Assembly: GCA_944381475.1 (NCBI GenBank)
Contig: CALWLH010000105.1
Location: forward strand, 1-40,084
DNA length: 40,084 nucleotides
Direction: 5' to 3'
Source: an uncultured Lachnospiraceae bacterium
Lineage (GTDB): Bacteria > Bacillota > Clostridia > Lachnospirales > Lachnospiraceae
Shown here in pieces: positions 25,154 to 32,977 of the stretch; position 1 is the first letter of the stretch; each line of letters starts with the position of its first letter. The notes below the pieces were generated by a model. That model had not been told where the DNA came from. It ran no database searches and saw nothing but the letters and a program-made list of their open reading frames with translations. Position numbers and translations under genes: made by a program.

Positions 25154-26497
25154 ATGGCATTTGAAAGCTTAACAGAAAAACTGCAAAACGTCTTTAAGGG
25201 CCTTCGCAGTAAGGGCCGGCTGACTGAGGCGGATGTGAAGGCCGCCTTAAAGGAAGTAAAGATGGCGCTGCTGGAGGCGGATGTAAATTTCCGGGTGGTA
25301 AAGCAGTTTATCAATTCCATACAGGAGCGGGCTGTGGGGACAGAGGTCTTAAACGGCTTAAATCCGGGGCAGACGGTGATCAAGATCGTCCATGAGGAGA
25401 TGATCAAGCTTATGGGCTCCACCACCACGGAGCTTTCCTTAAAATCTGGAAATGAAACCACCGTTATCATGATGATGGGACTTCAGGGCGCCGGTAAAAC
25501 CACCACAGTGGCAAAGATTGCCGGAAAATTAAAAAGCCAGGGGAAAAAGCCCCTGCTGGTGGCCTGTGACATTTACCGTCCTGCAGCCATCAAGCAGCTC
25601 CAGATCAATGGTGAAAAGCAGGGCGTACCTGTCTTTGAGATGGGTACGGATCACAAGCCGGTGGACATTGTCCGGGCTGCTCTTGCATACGCAAGGGAAC
25701 AGGATTATAACGTGGTGATGATCGATACTGCCGGCCGTCTTCATATCGATGAGGACATGATGAAGGAGCTGCAGGAGATTAAGGATCACATTGATATTCA
25801 TCAGTCCCTTCTGGTGGTGGACGCCATGACCGGTCAGGATGCGGTGAATGTGGCAAAGAGCTTCGATGAGAAGATTGGCGTGGACGGCGTCATCCTCACA
25901 AAGATGGATGGCGACACCAGAGGCGGTGCGGCTCTGTCTGTCAGAGCAGTCACCGGAAAGCCCATTTTATATGTGGGAATGGGAGAAAAGCTTTCTGACC
26001 TGGAGCAGTTTTATCCAGACCGTATGGCCGGACGAATCCTTGGTATGGGGGACATTCTCACCCTGATCGATAAGGCTCAGGCGGCTGTGGATGAGGAAAA
26101 GGCTAGGGAGATGGAGCAGAAGCTCAAGAAATCCCAGTTTGATTTTAACGATTATCTGGAGTACATGGCCCAGATGAGAAATATGGGAGGCATTGGTGAG
26201 ATTTTAAAGCATCTTCCGGGCATGAGCGGCAAGATGCAGATGCCGGAGATTGATGACAAACAGATTAACCGTGTAGAGGCCATCATCCTGTCCATGACCA
26301 AAGAGGAGCGGGCAAACCCGAACCTTTTAAATCCCTCCAGAAAAAACCGCATTGCAAAGGGCGCGGGGGTCAATATCGCAGAGGTAAACAAGCTGGTAAA
26401 GGGCTTTGAGCAAAGCAGGAAGATGATGAAGCAGCTTCCCGGTATGATGGGAGGCATGGGCAAGCGTGGAAAATTCAAGTTGCCCTTTTCCTTTTAG
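25154..26497 (+). CDS. ffh: Signal recognition particle protein Ffh
   Basis: A 447-residue SRP54 GTPase that binds signal sequences on ribosomes together with 4.5S RNA and docks on FtsY. The N domain is at 1-90, then the G domain with GLQGAGKTT at 109-117, [13 protein letters not shown] near 196 and [10 protein letters not shown] near 250. The M domain (about 300-447) is rich in methionine ([35 protein letters not shown]), as needed to bind signal peptides. The ribosome site is GAGG in the 10-base gap after ylxM. Part of its 5' end is duplicated in decayed form at 22932-23045. No 4.5S RNA gene is seen in the window. Confidence 0.98.
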   Translation: MAFESLTEKLQNVFKGLRSKGRLTEADVKAALKEVKMALLEADVNFRVVKQFINSIQERAVGTEVLNGLNPGQTVIKIVHEEMIKLMGSTTTELSLKSGNETTVIMMMGLQGAGKTTTVAKIAGKLKSQGKKPLLVACDIYRPAAIKQLQINGEKQGVPVFEMGTDHKPVDIVRAALAYAREQDYNVVMIDTAGRLHIDEDMMKELQEIKDHIDIHQSLLVVDAMTGQDAVNVAKSFDEKIGVDGVILTKMDGDTRGGAALSVRAVTGKPILYVGMGEKLSDLEQFYPDRMAGRILGMGDILTLIDKAQAAVDEEKAREMEQKLKKSQFDFNDYLEYMAQMRNMGGIGEILKHLPGMSGKMQMPEIDDKQINRVEAIILSMTKEERANPNLLNPSRKNRIAKGAGVNIAEVNKLVKGFEQSRKMMKQLPGMMGGMGKRGKFKLPFSF

Positions 26498-26502
26498 GGA
26501 AT

Positions 26503-26517
26503 AACGCTGGAAGCGTT
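26503..26517 (+). other. Small hairpin between ffh and rpsP
   Basis: AACGCT (26503-26508) pairs with AGCGTT (26512-26517) over a 3-base loop. With no T-run it is not a terminator; it may be a processing or control element in the rpsP leader, or chance. Confidence 0.3.
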
Positions 26518-26568
26518 TCCAAATATAAATACATTAATATCAGGAGAAATCCAGGAGGTAGAATTAAG

Positions 26569-26811
26569 ATGGTTAAGTTAAGATTAAAGAGAATGGGTCA
26601 GAAGAAGGCGCCTTTTTATAGAGTGGTTGCTGCTGATGCCAGAGCACCCAGAGACGGCCGTTTCATCGAGGAAATCGGCTACTATGATCCTACAAAGGAT
26701 CCCAGCGTGATCAAGATTGATGCAGAGAAGGCCCAGAAGTGGTTAAAGGCTGGTGCGCAGCCCACCGAGACTGTAGCAAAGCTGTTAAAGATTGCAGGCG
26801 TTGAGAAATAA
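26569..26811 (+). CDS. rpsP: 30S ribosomal protein S16
   Basis: An 80-residue bS16 with the standard beginning [18 protein letters not shown] and the conserved [18 protein letters not shown] segment. AGGAGG lies ten bases before the ATG. It is followed after 29 bases by the KH-domain gene, the usual Firmicutes order rpsP-khpA-rimM-trmD-rplS. Confidence 0.98.
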   Translation: MVKLRLKRMGQKKAPFYRVVAADARAPRDGRFIEEIGYYDPTKDPSVIKIDAEKAQKWLKAGAQPTETVAKLLKIAGVEK

Positions 26812-26840
26812 TTCAGCCATTCCTGCAGGGAGGTAGCGCA

Positions 26841-27068
26841 ATGAAAGAGTTGATTGAGGTGATTGCAAAATCACTGGTGGATGCTCCCGATCAGGTTGTG
26901 GTGACACAGACCGAGGAGGAGGACGCCATCATCCTGAACTTAAGTGTAGCCCCGGAGGATATGGGTAAGGTTATTGGCAAGCAGGGGCGTATCGCAAAGG
27001 CGATCCGTTCTGTGCTGAAGGCTGCAACCATTGATGAAGAGAAGAAGGTTATGCTGGAAATTCAGTAA
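26841..27068 (+). CDS. khpA: KH-domain RNA-binding protein KhpA (YlqC)
   Basis: A 75-residue protein consisting almost entirely of one KH domain with the motif MGKVIGKQGRIAKAIRSVLKA (about residues 42-62), whose GKQG loop contacts RNA. In streptococci KhpA pairs with KhpB (EloR/Jag) and binds many RNAs affecting cell division and elongation. GGGAGGT precedes the start. A strong terminator follows directly, so rpsP-khpA can form its own transcript. Confidence 0.96.
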   Translation: MKELIEVIAKSLVDAPDQVVVTQTEEEDAIILNLSVAPEDMGKVIGKQGRIAKAIRSVLKAATIDEEKKVMLEIQ

Positions 27069-27076
27069 CTAAAGGG

Positions 27077-27107
27077 GGCTGTTAAATAACAGCCTCTTTT
27101 TCTTTTT
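27077..27107 (+). terminator. Rho-independent terminator after khpA
   Basis: GGCTGTTA (27077-27084) and TAACAGCC (27087-27094) pair almost without a loop, followed by a T-rich run of 13 bases interrupted by two C. Confidence 0.92.
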
Positions 27108-27125
27108 TCAAAGTCTGTCTAAATC

Positions 27126-27182
27126 ATCAGCTTGGGTCTGCCTTCGGAATTTGCAAAGAAGCAGGCTTTAGGGAAAGCTGAT
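27126..27182 (+). promoter_or_regulatory. Possible structured leader of rimM-trmD
   Basis: ATCAGCTT (27126-27133) and AAGCTGAT (27175-27182) close a 41-base interior that offers two alternative short stems: CTGC/GCAG (27138-27141 with 27161-27164) and GCCT/AGGC (27140-27143 with 27163-27166). It lies between a terminator and the rimM ribosome site, where no clear promoter is visible. Possibly a translational control element. Confidence 0.4.
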
Positions 27183-27205
27183 TGAATTTTGAAAGGAATG
27201 GGTTG

Positions 27206-27727
27206 ATGACGAATCTGGATGATTATTTTCGGGTGGGCGTGATTACCAGCCCCCACGGGGTTCACGGTGAGGTGAAGGTTTATCCCACAACGGATGATAT
27301 AAGGCGTTTTGATGATTTAAAAGAAGTCCTGATGGTGGGGCGGGGAATCCAACAGCTTTTGCATGTGGAACGGGTCAAATATTTTAAAAATATGGTGATT
27401 ATGAAATTTAAGGAATTTAGTACCATGAATGAGACGGAGCTTCTGCGTCAGCAGGAATTGTACGTGGACCGAGCCCATGCGATTCCTCTTGAGGAGGGAG
27501 AATACTACATTGCAGATCTAATAGGTATGGATGTGGTGACGGATGAGGGACGCCTTCTGGGAAGGCTGACGGATGTGCTTCAGACCGGCGCAAACGATGT
27601 ATATTCAGTGCGGATGGAAAACGGTACGGAGCTGCTTTTGCCCGCCATTCCCCAGTGTATTCTGGATATCAGTCTGGAAAAGCGCCAGATCTGTGTGCAT
27701 CTGATGAAAGGGCTGTTGGAGGAGTAG
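27206..27727 (+). CDS. rimM: Ribosome maturation factor RimM
   Basis: A 173-residue RimM that helps assemble the head of the 30S subunit and binds ribosomal protein S19. The N-terminal domain opens [20 protein letters not shown], the family signature, and the C-terminal PRC-barrel part includes [16 protein letters not shown] and [19 protein letters not shown]. The frame runs eight codons further upstream from a TTG, but the ATG at 27206 has AAGGA eight bases before it. trmD begins two bases after the stop, so the two are coupled. Confidence 0.95.
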   Translation: MTNLDDYFRVGVITSPHGVHGEVKVYPTTDDIRRFDDLKEVLMVGRGIQQLLHVERVKYFKNMVIMKFKEFSTMNETELLRQQELYVDRAHAIPLEEGEYYIADLIGMDVVTDEGRLLGRLTDVLQTGANDVYSVRMENGTELLLPAIPQCILDISLEKRQICVHLMKGLLEE

Positions 27728-27728
27728 G

Positions 27729-28475
27729 ATGAATTTTCATGTAATGACATTGTTTCCTGATATGATCAATGCAGGTATGCATCACAGCATTACAGGGAGA
27801 GCTATGGACAAAGGGCTTATTTCTGTCCGAGCGGTGGATATCAGGGATTATACCCATAACAAAAACCGCCGGGTGGATGATTACCCTTACGGCGGAGGCG
27901 CGGGTATGGTGATGCAGGCCCAGCCGGTGTATGACTGCTACCAGGATTTAAAAAGACAGATTTGCGGGCCCCATCCGGTCATCTATATGTCGCCCCAGGG
28001 CAGAGTTTTCAACCAGTCCATTGCCAGAGAACTGGCTCAGTATGAGGATGTGGTGCTTCTCTGCGGCCATTATGAGGGAATTGACGAGCGTGTACTGGAT
28101 ATGATCGTTACGGATCAGATCTCCATCGGAGATTTCATTCTCACGGGCGGAGAGCTTCCTGCCATGCTGATTATGGACTGTGTGAGCAGGCTGATTCCAG
28201 GGGTTTTAAACAATGATGTATCCGCAGACATCGAATCCTTTCAGGATAATCTGCTGGAGTACCCCCAGTATACCAGGCCGGAGGAATTTATGGGAAGGCG
28301 TGTGCCGGAAATCTTGCTTACCGGGCATCATGCGAATATTGAGAAATGGCGCAGGGAACAGTCTATAGCCAGAACTCTTCAGAGAAGACCGGATTTGCTG
28401 AAGCAGGCAAAGCTGACCGATGCGGAAATGCAGTTTCTTTCCCAGCGTATCCAGGAGCACAATGGAGATGAATAG
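27729..28475 (+). CDS. trmD: tRNA (guanine-N1)-methyltransferase TrmD
   Basis: A 248-residue SPOUT methyltransferase that makes m1G37 in tRNAs reading CNN codons, guarding against frameshifting. It begins [13 protein letters not shown]. Conserved segments are [28 protein letters not shown] (about 112-124) and [19 protein letters not shown], which form the knotted S-adenosylmethionine site, then RLIPGVLNN. Length is normal. It follows rimM directly and precedes rplS, which has its own promoter and leader. Confidence 0.97.
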   Translation: MNFHVMTLFPDMINAGMHHSITGRAMDKGLISVRAVDIRDYTHNKNRRVDDYPYGGGAGMVMQAQPVYDCYQDLKRQICGPHPVIYMSPQGRVFNQSIARELAQYEDVVLLCGHYEGIDERVLDMIVTDQISIGDFILTGGELPAMLIMDCVSRLIPGVLNNDVSADIESFQDNLLEYPQYTRPEEFMGRRVPEILLTGHHANIEKWRREQSIARTLQRRPDLLKQAKLTDAEMQFLSQRIQEHNGDE

Positions 28476-28511
28476 TAAGAGCAAATAATTCAAAAATCGC
28501 GAAAAAAGTGA

Positions 28512-28540
28512 TTGCAAATTTATAATTGTTATGATATACT
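28512..28540 (+). promoter_or_regulatory. Promoter of rplS
   Basis: TTGCAA (28512-28517) and TATACT (28535-28540) with a 17-base spacer. It lies upstream of the structured leader and gives rplS transcription independent of trmD. Confidence 0.65.
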
Positions 28541-28582
28541 TTTGAAGTTGCTGATTGCAGATACTGCATAGCATAAAAAAGC

Positions 28583-28633
28583 AATGTTCCTCTGGTACGA
28601 GAGGTGTGCCCCAGGGCTAGTATTATGAACATT
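28583..28633 (+). ncRNA. Ribosomal protein L19 leader RNA
   Basis: AATGTTC (28583-28589) and GAACATT (28627-28633) close a structure holding two inner hairpins, CCTCT/AGAGG (28589-28593 with 28600-28604) and GCCC/GGGC (28608-28611 with 28614-28617). Position directly before the rplS ribosome site and this shape fit the L19 leader known from Bacillus and other low-GC Gram-positives, thought to give autoregulation by L19. Assigned by shape and context. Confidence 0.75.
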
Positions 28634-28650
28634 GGACAGGAGGTAAAGTG

Positions 28651-28998
28651 ATGAACGAGATCATCAAGGAGATTGAAGCTGAGCAGCTGAAGGCTGAAGT
28701 AGACAGCTTCAGAGTGGGCGATACCGTAAAGGTATACGCAAAGATCAAAGAGGGAGACAAGGAAAGAATTCAGGTCTTCGAGGGTACAGTGACCAAGAGA
28801 CAGAACGGCGGTGTTCGTGAGACATTCACAGTGCGCAAGATGTCCAACGGCTGCGGTGTGGAGAAGACATGGCCCTTACACTCTCCCCATGTAGAGAGGA
28901 TTGAGGTTGTACGTCGTGGTAAAGTGCGCCGTGCAAAGCTGTTCTATCTGCGTGAAAGAACTGGTAAGAGGGCTAAGGTAAAGGAATTAGTAAAATAA
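28651..28998 (+). CDS. rplS: 50S ribosomal protein L19
   Basis: A 115-residue bL19 located at the 30S-50S interface. Typical segments are [39 protein letters not shown] and [19 protein letters not shown]. The ATG at 28651 is chosen over the preceding in-frame GTG because AGGAGG (28638-28643) is seven bases before it. It has its own promoter and leader and ends in a terminator, so it is probably a single-gene transcript. Confidence 0.98.
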   Translation: MNEIIKEIEAEQLKAEVDSFRVGDTVKVYAKIKEGDKERIQVFEGTVTKRQNGGVRETFTVRKMSNGCGVEKTWPLHSPHVERIEVVRRGKVRRAKLFYLRERTGKRAKVKELVK

Positions 28999-29010
28999 TT
29001 CATCACGAAG

Positions 29011-29040
29011 AGGACAGTTTAAGCTGTCCTTTTCTTTTTA
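29011..29040 (+). terminator. Rho-independent terminator after rplS
   Basis: AGGACAG (29011-29017) pairs with CTGTCCT (29024-29030), followed by a T-rich run. Confidence 0.9.
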
Positions 29041-29169
29041 AAGAGTGTTTTGGCAGCGTGCATGTGATGCATGGAGTAAACTTGTGAATTTAGAAAAAAA
29101 TCAATGTCAATAGTACGGGAACACAGCCGCAATGGGCATAGGGGATTTGGCATTGATGGGGAAATGATC

Positions 29170-29607
29170 ATGAAAAAAAACGGTATATTTCGGTTTCTGA
29201 TGGTGTTATCAATTGTTTTACAGGCCGGTCTGGGGGTGGGACTGAGCGCATTCGGAATTTATGCGGACATCAATTATTATACGCAGATTGAAGGCTTTTT
29301 TCTGCATTTTATGTTTGTCCCCGGCGTCATTCTGCTGCTGTGCCTGCTGCATTTTTTGATTTTTAAGAACTATGATCGGAAATTTGGGTTTGTGACCACC
29401 AGCGGGTATATAGCCTTTGTGGTATCTGTAACAGGAGAGATACTTGTTCTTTTTTATAATATGTTTCCTGCTGGATTTTTAGGCTATGTACTATGGCTCG
29501 GACTTGCCGCAGGAGCTACGGCCCTCGTGGTGATGGGATTAAACTTGCTGTATGTGATTGCATATATGGCGCTGGAAAGATCAAGGGCAGATTTTGAAGA
29601 AATGTAA
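29170..29607 (+). CDS. Four-helix membrane protein of unknown function
   Basis: A 145-residue protein with four hydrophobic segments (about residues 7-28, 41-61, 73-93 and 105-130) and a short charged C-terminus (ALERSRADFEEM). I do not recognise a family. It lies between rplS and the first signal peptidase gene on the same strand, where closely related genomes usually have none or a different gene. The frame is open further upstream to 29104, but TGGGGA at 29157-29162 supports the ATG at 29170 (or 29164). No promoter is obvious in the 125 bases after the rplS terminator. Confidence 0.65.
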   Translation: MKKNGIFRFLMVLSIVLQAGLGVGLSAFGIYADINYYTQIEGFFLHFMFVPGVILLLCLLHFLIFKNYDRKFGFVTTSGYIAFVVSVTGEILVLFYNMFPAGFLGYVLWLGLAAGATALVVMGLNLLYVIAYMALERSRADFEEM

Positions 29608-29649
29608 ACAGTGACTTGTAATTTTCTTCATTTGCTGATACTATGTTAT

Positions 29650-29706
29650 GGGGCTACGGGTTCGCCAATTCCTGCAGCACGGGATGTATGCCATAAATAT
29701 AGCCCC
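29650..29706 (+). promoter_or_regulatory. Possible structured leader of the first signal peptidase gene
   Basis: GGGGCTA (29650-29656) and TAGCCCC (29700-29706) close a 57-base structure, with an inner hairpin TCCTG/CGGGA around CAGCA. It ends five bases before the AAGGTG ribosome site of the gene at 29725. No known riboswitch fits well. Confidence 0.4.
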
Positions 29707-29724
29707 TATGAAGGTGTGATGTTC

Positions 29725-30267
29725 ATGAAATATTTAAATAATGAACGGCCGCATTTCCTTCGCCCTGCTATGATCTGGATTTCAAACCTGATGATTATCG
29801 CAGTGCTCGCTGTTTTTCTGACAGAGCTCTTCGGGGAACAGTTTGTAGTATCAGGAAGCTCCATGCGAGAAACAATTCTTGATCAAAACATCGTTCTCAT
29901 TGACAAGATTGTATATCAGCTTGGGGAGCCCAAGAGATTTGATATTATACTATTTGAAGGTGCAGACGGCAGCCCAAGTGTAAAAAGAATTATTGGTTTG
30001 CCTGGGGAGACGGTTCAAATATTTGAGGGAAAAGTTCTGATCAATGGTGAAATTCTAAACAGTGAGTTTATCGGTGATATCCAGGTTGCCGGAAGGGCTC
30101 AGGAGCCCTTGGTATTGGAGGAGGATTCCTACTTTGTTTTAGGAGATAATCCTTCCTTCAGCGAGGACAGCCGTTTTGAGAATGTAGGAGATATAAAGCG
30201 ATCTTCAATTATTGGAAAGGTATGGTTCTGCATTTATCCCATCAAGGATGCGGGAACTTTACAGTGA
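29725..30267 (+). CDS. lepB: Signal peptidase I, divergent paralogue
   Basis: A 180-residue type I signal peptidase with one N-terminal membrane segment (about 15-36). The catalytic serine is Ser46 in SGSSMRET and the catalytic lysine is Lys87 in SVKRIIGLPGE; the later box LGDNPSFSEDSR is also present. The usual proline after the serine motif (SMxPT) is replaced by Glu (SMRET), unlike the second copy at 31138. The start is set by AAGGTG (29711-29716) eight bases before the ATG; an in-frame ATG at 29719 is too close. The enzyme cleaves signal peptides outside the membrane. It is followed by rbgA and then a second signal peptidase gene. Confidence 0.9.
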   Translation: MKYLNNERPHFLRPAMIWISNLMIIAVLAVFLTELFGEQFVVSGSSMRETILDQNIVLIDKIVYQLGEPKRFDIILFEGADGSPSVKRIIGLPGETVQIFEGKVLINGEILNSEFIGDIQVAGRAQEPLVLEEDSYFVLGDNPSFSEDSRFENVGDIKRSSIIGKVWFCIYPIKDAGTLQ

Positions 30268-30275
30268 GGAGAGAG

Positions 30276-31136
30276 ATGCAGGTTCAGTGGTATCCCGGTC
30301 ACATGGCTAAGGCAAAGCGCGCCATGCAGGATGATGTAAAGCTGGTGGATATGGTTGTGGAGCTGTTGGATGCAAGAGCCCCCTTAAGCAGCCGTAACCC
30401 GGATATAGACAAGATAGCGAATAACAAACTCAGGATGGTCATTTTAAATAAGGCTGATCTGGCAGAGGAAAAGGCAAATAAATTATGGAGAGATTTTTTC
30501 GCGAAGCAGGGCATTCAAACGGTTTTATTGGACGCCAGAAGCAGTTCTGCCAAAAAGCCCGTTATTGACGCCATTATGCGGGCAGCGCAAAAAAAGTTTG
30601 AAAGAGACAGGGCAAAGGGCATTGTCAGCCGTCCTGTGCGTATTATGGTGGCAGGTATCCCTAATGTTGGAAAATCCACACTGATCAATTCTGTGGCAGG
30701 AAAGGCCTGTACCAGAACCGGAAATAAACCCGGCGTGACGCGTGGAAACCAGTGGATCAGACTGAATAAGCAGGTAGAGCTTTTGGATACTCCCGGTATT
30801 TTATGGCCTAAATTTGAGGATGAGCAGGTGGGTCTGCATCTGGCATATCTGGGGTCCATCAATGATGAGATCATGGAGCTTTCTGAGCTGGCTTCCTGTC
30901 TGATCAGGGAGCTTTCTGTGATTTCACCGGATGCTTTGGCGAACCGTTACAATATTGAGATGCATGAGGATCCTTATATCGTCCTAAAAAATATTGCCGT
31001 TGCCCGTTTTGCGCTTCAAAAGGGCGGGGAAGCTGACACCAATAAGGCCTGCCGCTTTTTGTTGGAAGATTTTCGTTCCGGAAGGCTTGGGCGAATCTCA
31101 CTGGAAATACCAACCTTAGGAAAAGAGAGTGAATGA
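30276..31136 (+). CDS. rbgA: Ribosome biogenesis GTPase RbgA (YlqF)
   Basis: A 286-residue circularly permuted GTPase needed for late 50S assembly. The N-terminus MQVQWYPGHMAKAKR is the family hallmark. The G motifs come in permuted order: NKAD near residue 60 (G4) before GIPNVGKST near 127 (G1) and DTPGILWPKF near 172 (G3). The C-terminal helical domain binds rRNA. The ATG at 30276 has GAGGAGAG just before it; a longer in-frame start at 30222 would overlap the signal peptidase gene. Its stop overlaps the ribosome site of the next gene. Confidence 0.96.
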   Translation: MQVQWYPGHMAKAKRAMQDDVKLVDMVVELLDARAPLSSRNPDIDKIANNKLRMVILNKADLAEEKANKLWRDFFAKQGIQTVLLDARSSSAKKPVIDAIMRAAQKKFERDRAKGIVSRPVRIMVAGIPNVGKSTLINSVAGKACTRTGNKPGVTRGNQWIRLNKQVELLDTPGILWPKFEDEQVGLHLAYLGSINDEIMELSELASCLIRELSVISPDALANRYNIEMHEDPYIVLKNIAVARFALQKGGEADTNKACRFLLEDFRSGRLGRISLEIPTLGKESE

Positions 31137-31137
31137 T

Positions 31138-31779
31138 ATGAGCAAGAAAAATGCAATGCAGGATGTTGAGCTGGAAATAATTGATGTGGATGATGAAATT
31201 GTGCAGCCGGAGGACAGAAAGAGCGCGCTTCTTTCACTGATCTGGATGCTTTTGTATCTTGTGGTCATCATCAGTATTTGCCTGCTTTTGGTTAATTTTG
31301 GCTTTCAGCGTTCCGTTGTGGAGGGGGAATCCATGCGTCCCACACTGGAATCCGGAGACAATATTATTGTAACTAGATTTTCATATTATTTTGGCGCAGA
31401 TCCTGAAAGGTACGATATCATTGTCTTTACATATGACAAGGCCAACAATGTCCACTATATCAAGCGCGTGATCGGACTTCCCGGCGAGACTGTCCAGATC
31501 AAGGATGGATATGTATATATAGATGGTGAGCAATTGCAGGACGATATTTATGGTCTCGCGCCCATAGTAAACGCCGGCATCGCTTCTGAGCCTATAACTT
31601 TGGGAGATGGAGAGTATTTTGTCCTGGGTGACAACAGGAATGAGAGCTCAGACAGCAGAGTGGCCGATGTGGGAATTGTGTATAAAAAGCAGATAGAAGG
31701 TAAGGCATGGCTGCGGGTATGGCCTTTTAGCAGCTTTGGCATATTGAATACTGAGAACGGCCCAGAAGTGAAGGAATAA
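31138..31779 (+). CDS. lepB: Signal peptidase I
   Basis: A 213-residue type I signal peptidase. An acidic cytoplasmic N-terminus of about 30 residues is followed by a membrane segment (about 31-53). The catalytic Ser65 lies in the standard motif GESMRPTL and Lys109 in HYIKRVIGLPGE, with LGDNRNESSDSR as the later conserved box. It is the more canonical of the two copies in this locus. The ATG at 31138 follows the rbgA stop by one base and uses AGAGAG as ribosome site. Copy B of the hairpin repeat begins right after its stop codon. Confidence 0.96.
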   Translation: MSKKNAMQDVELEIIDVDDEIVQPEDRKSALLSLIWMLLYLVVIISICLLLVNFGFQRSVVEGESMRPTLESGDNIIVTRFSYYFGADPERYDIIVFTYDKANNVHYIKRVIGLPGETVQIKDGYVYIDGEQLQDDIYGLAPIVNAGIASEPITLGDGEYFVLGDNRNESSDSRVADVGIVYKKQIEGKAWLRVWPFSSFGILNTENGPEVKE

Positions 31780-31845
31780 GTTTGGAAGTAAACTTCCATA
31801 TCTGCCATGACGATGCGGCGAATACGTCAGAAAGAGGTAAAATTG
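31780..31845 (+). repeat. Two-hairpin start-site repeat, copy B (rnhB)
   Basis: TGGAAGT (31783-31789) pairs with ACTTCCA (31792-31798). The second stem GATG/CGTC (31812-31815 with 31825-31828) is weaker than in other copies. GAGG (31834-31837) is the ribosome site and the element ends at the TTG start of rnhB (31843). It fills the whole gap between the signal peptidase gene and rnhB. Confidence 0.85.
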
Positions 31846-32598
31846 AATACGCATGAAATTGATGAAATGCTTAAAAGCACAGAGCCGGCCAGACTGCCGG
31901 AGGTTTTGGCTGCGCTGACCTCGGATAAAAGAGCCATGGTAAGAAACCTAGCGGAGCGTTACCGGAAAAGATATGAAGCCTATTTAAAGGAATTGGAGCG
32001 CCTGGAGAAGATGACTGTCTACGAACGCCGGTATGAAGCTCTTCAGTACATATGCGGTATCGACGAGGCCGGCAGGGGTCCCTATGCCGGTCCCGTTGTT
32101 GCCGCAGCTGTTGTACTTCCAAAGGACTGCCGCATTTTGTATCTGAATGATTCTAAGAAGTTAAGCGAAAAAAAACGCGAGCAGCTCTATGACGAAATTA
32201 TGGAAAAGGCTGTCTCCGTGGGCGTAGGCATCGCCGGCCCTGATGTGATTGACCGTATCAATATTTTGCAGGCAGACTATGAGGCAATGAGGCAAGCGCT
32301 CAGCAAATTGTCTGTACGGCCGCAGGTGCTGCTCAATGACGCAGTGACGATTCCCGGAATCCATATTCCCCAGGAAAATATCGTACATGGAGATGCGAAG
32401 AGTGTTTCCATAGCGGCTGCAAGTGTGATAGCCAAGGTTACCAGGGACAGAATGATGGTGATGTATGACCAGCTTTATCCTCAGTATGGGTTTGCCCATA
32501 ATAAGGGCTACGGAAGCGCTTTTCATGAGGAAGCTATTCGCCAATATGGTCTTTGCCCAATTCACAGACGTTCCTTTACAAATAAATTCCAGAATTAG
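31843..32598 (+). CDS. rnhB: Ribonuclease HII
   Basis: A 251-residue RNase HII, which removes RNA from RNA-DNA hybrids and starts ribonucleotide excision. After an N-terminal extension of about 70 residues, as in Bacillus RnhB, comes YICGIDEAGRGPYAGPVVAAAV with the Asp and Glu metal ligands, then LNDSKKLSEKKRE and AASVIAKVTRDRMM. HNKGYGSAFHEEAI lies near the end. The frame is open from 31807, but those twelve codons are the hairpin repeat; TTG at 31843 with GAGG five bases upstream is the likely start. yraN follows after ten bases. Confidence 0.95.
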   Translation: MNTHEIDEMLKSTEPARLPEVLAALTSDKRAMVRNLAERYRKRYEAYLKELERLEKMTVYERRYEALQYICGIDEAGRGPYAGPVVAAAVVLPKDCRILYLNDSKKLSEKKREQLYDEIMEKAVSVGVGIAGPDVIDRINILQADYEAMRQALSKLSVRPQVLLNDAVTIPGIHIPQENIVHGDAKSVSIAAASVIAKVTRDRMMVMYDQLYPQYGFAHNKGYGSAFHEEAIRQYGLCPIHRRSFTNKFQN

Positions 32599-32608
32599 GA
32601 GCCTGTAT

Positions 32609-32965
32609 ATGAGGGAAAATAACAGGGAAAAGGGCAGCCGCTATGAGAAACGAGCGGCTGCTTATTTGACGAAGCAGGGCTTTGAAATTCTTGAAAAAAA
32701 TTACCGGTGCAGACTGGGAGAGATTGATATTATAGCCATGGACGGTTCATATCTGTGCTTCGTGGAGGTAAAGTACCGCAGCAGCAACACAGCGGGGTAT
32801 CCTGCAGAGGCCGTGGGAGCGGCAAAACAGAGGAAGATTTATCAGACGGCATTGGTTTATCTGAAGCAGCATCAGCTCCCTTTGAATACTCCCTGCAGAT
32901 TTGACGTGGCTGCAGTCACGGGAGAAGCGGTTTTCTATATAAAAAACGCCTTCGGCGCAATGTAG
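32609..32965 (+). CDS. yraN: UPF0102 protein YraN (nuclease-like)
   Basis: A 118-residue UPF0102 protein with a restriction-endonuclease-like fold. The family motif is GSRYEKRAAAYLTKQGFEIL, then LGEIDIIAMDGSYLCFVEVKYRSS, where the spaced D and E-x-K match the catalytic pattern of PD-(D/E)XK nucleases. Function in the cell is unproven; the gene consistently follows rnhB, suggesting DNA repair or processing. AGGAG sits six bases before the ATG. The much longer open frame upstream (from 32465) overlaps rnhB and is rejected. Confidence 0.93.
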   Translation: MRENNREKGSRYEKRAAAYLTKQGFEILEKNYRCRLGEIDIIAMDGSYLCFVEVKYRSSNTAGYPAEAVGAAKQRKIYQTALVYLKQHQLPLNTPCRFDVAAVTGEAVFYIKNAFGAM

Positions 32966-32977
32966 TTGGAGAGTATT

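Noticed and set aside
29060..29100. Fifth copy of the two-hairpin repeat
   Set aside because: Only GGAGTAAACTT matches; the right arm of hairpin 1, hairpin 2 and the ribosome site are all absent.
29651..29706. Fluoride (crcB) riboswitch before the signal peptidase gene
   Set aside because: The GGGTTCGCC stretch is reminiscent, but the GATGG and CCTAC elements expected of that motif are missing and the gene is not a fluoride-related one.
32465..32608. Extended N-terminus for yraN overlapping rnhB
   Set aside because: The extension lies within the conserved rnhB coding sequence and lacks a ribosome site; the ATG at 32609 has AGGAG and gives the family N-terminus.
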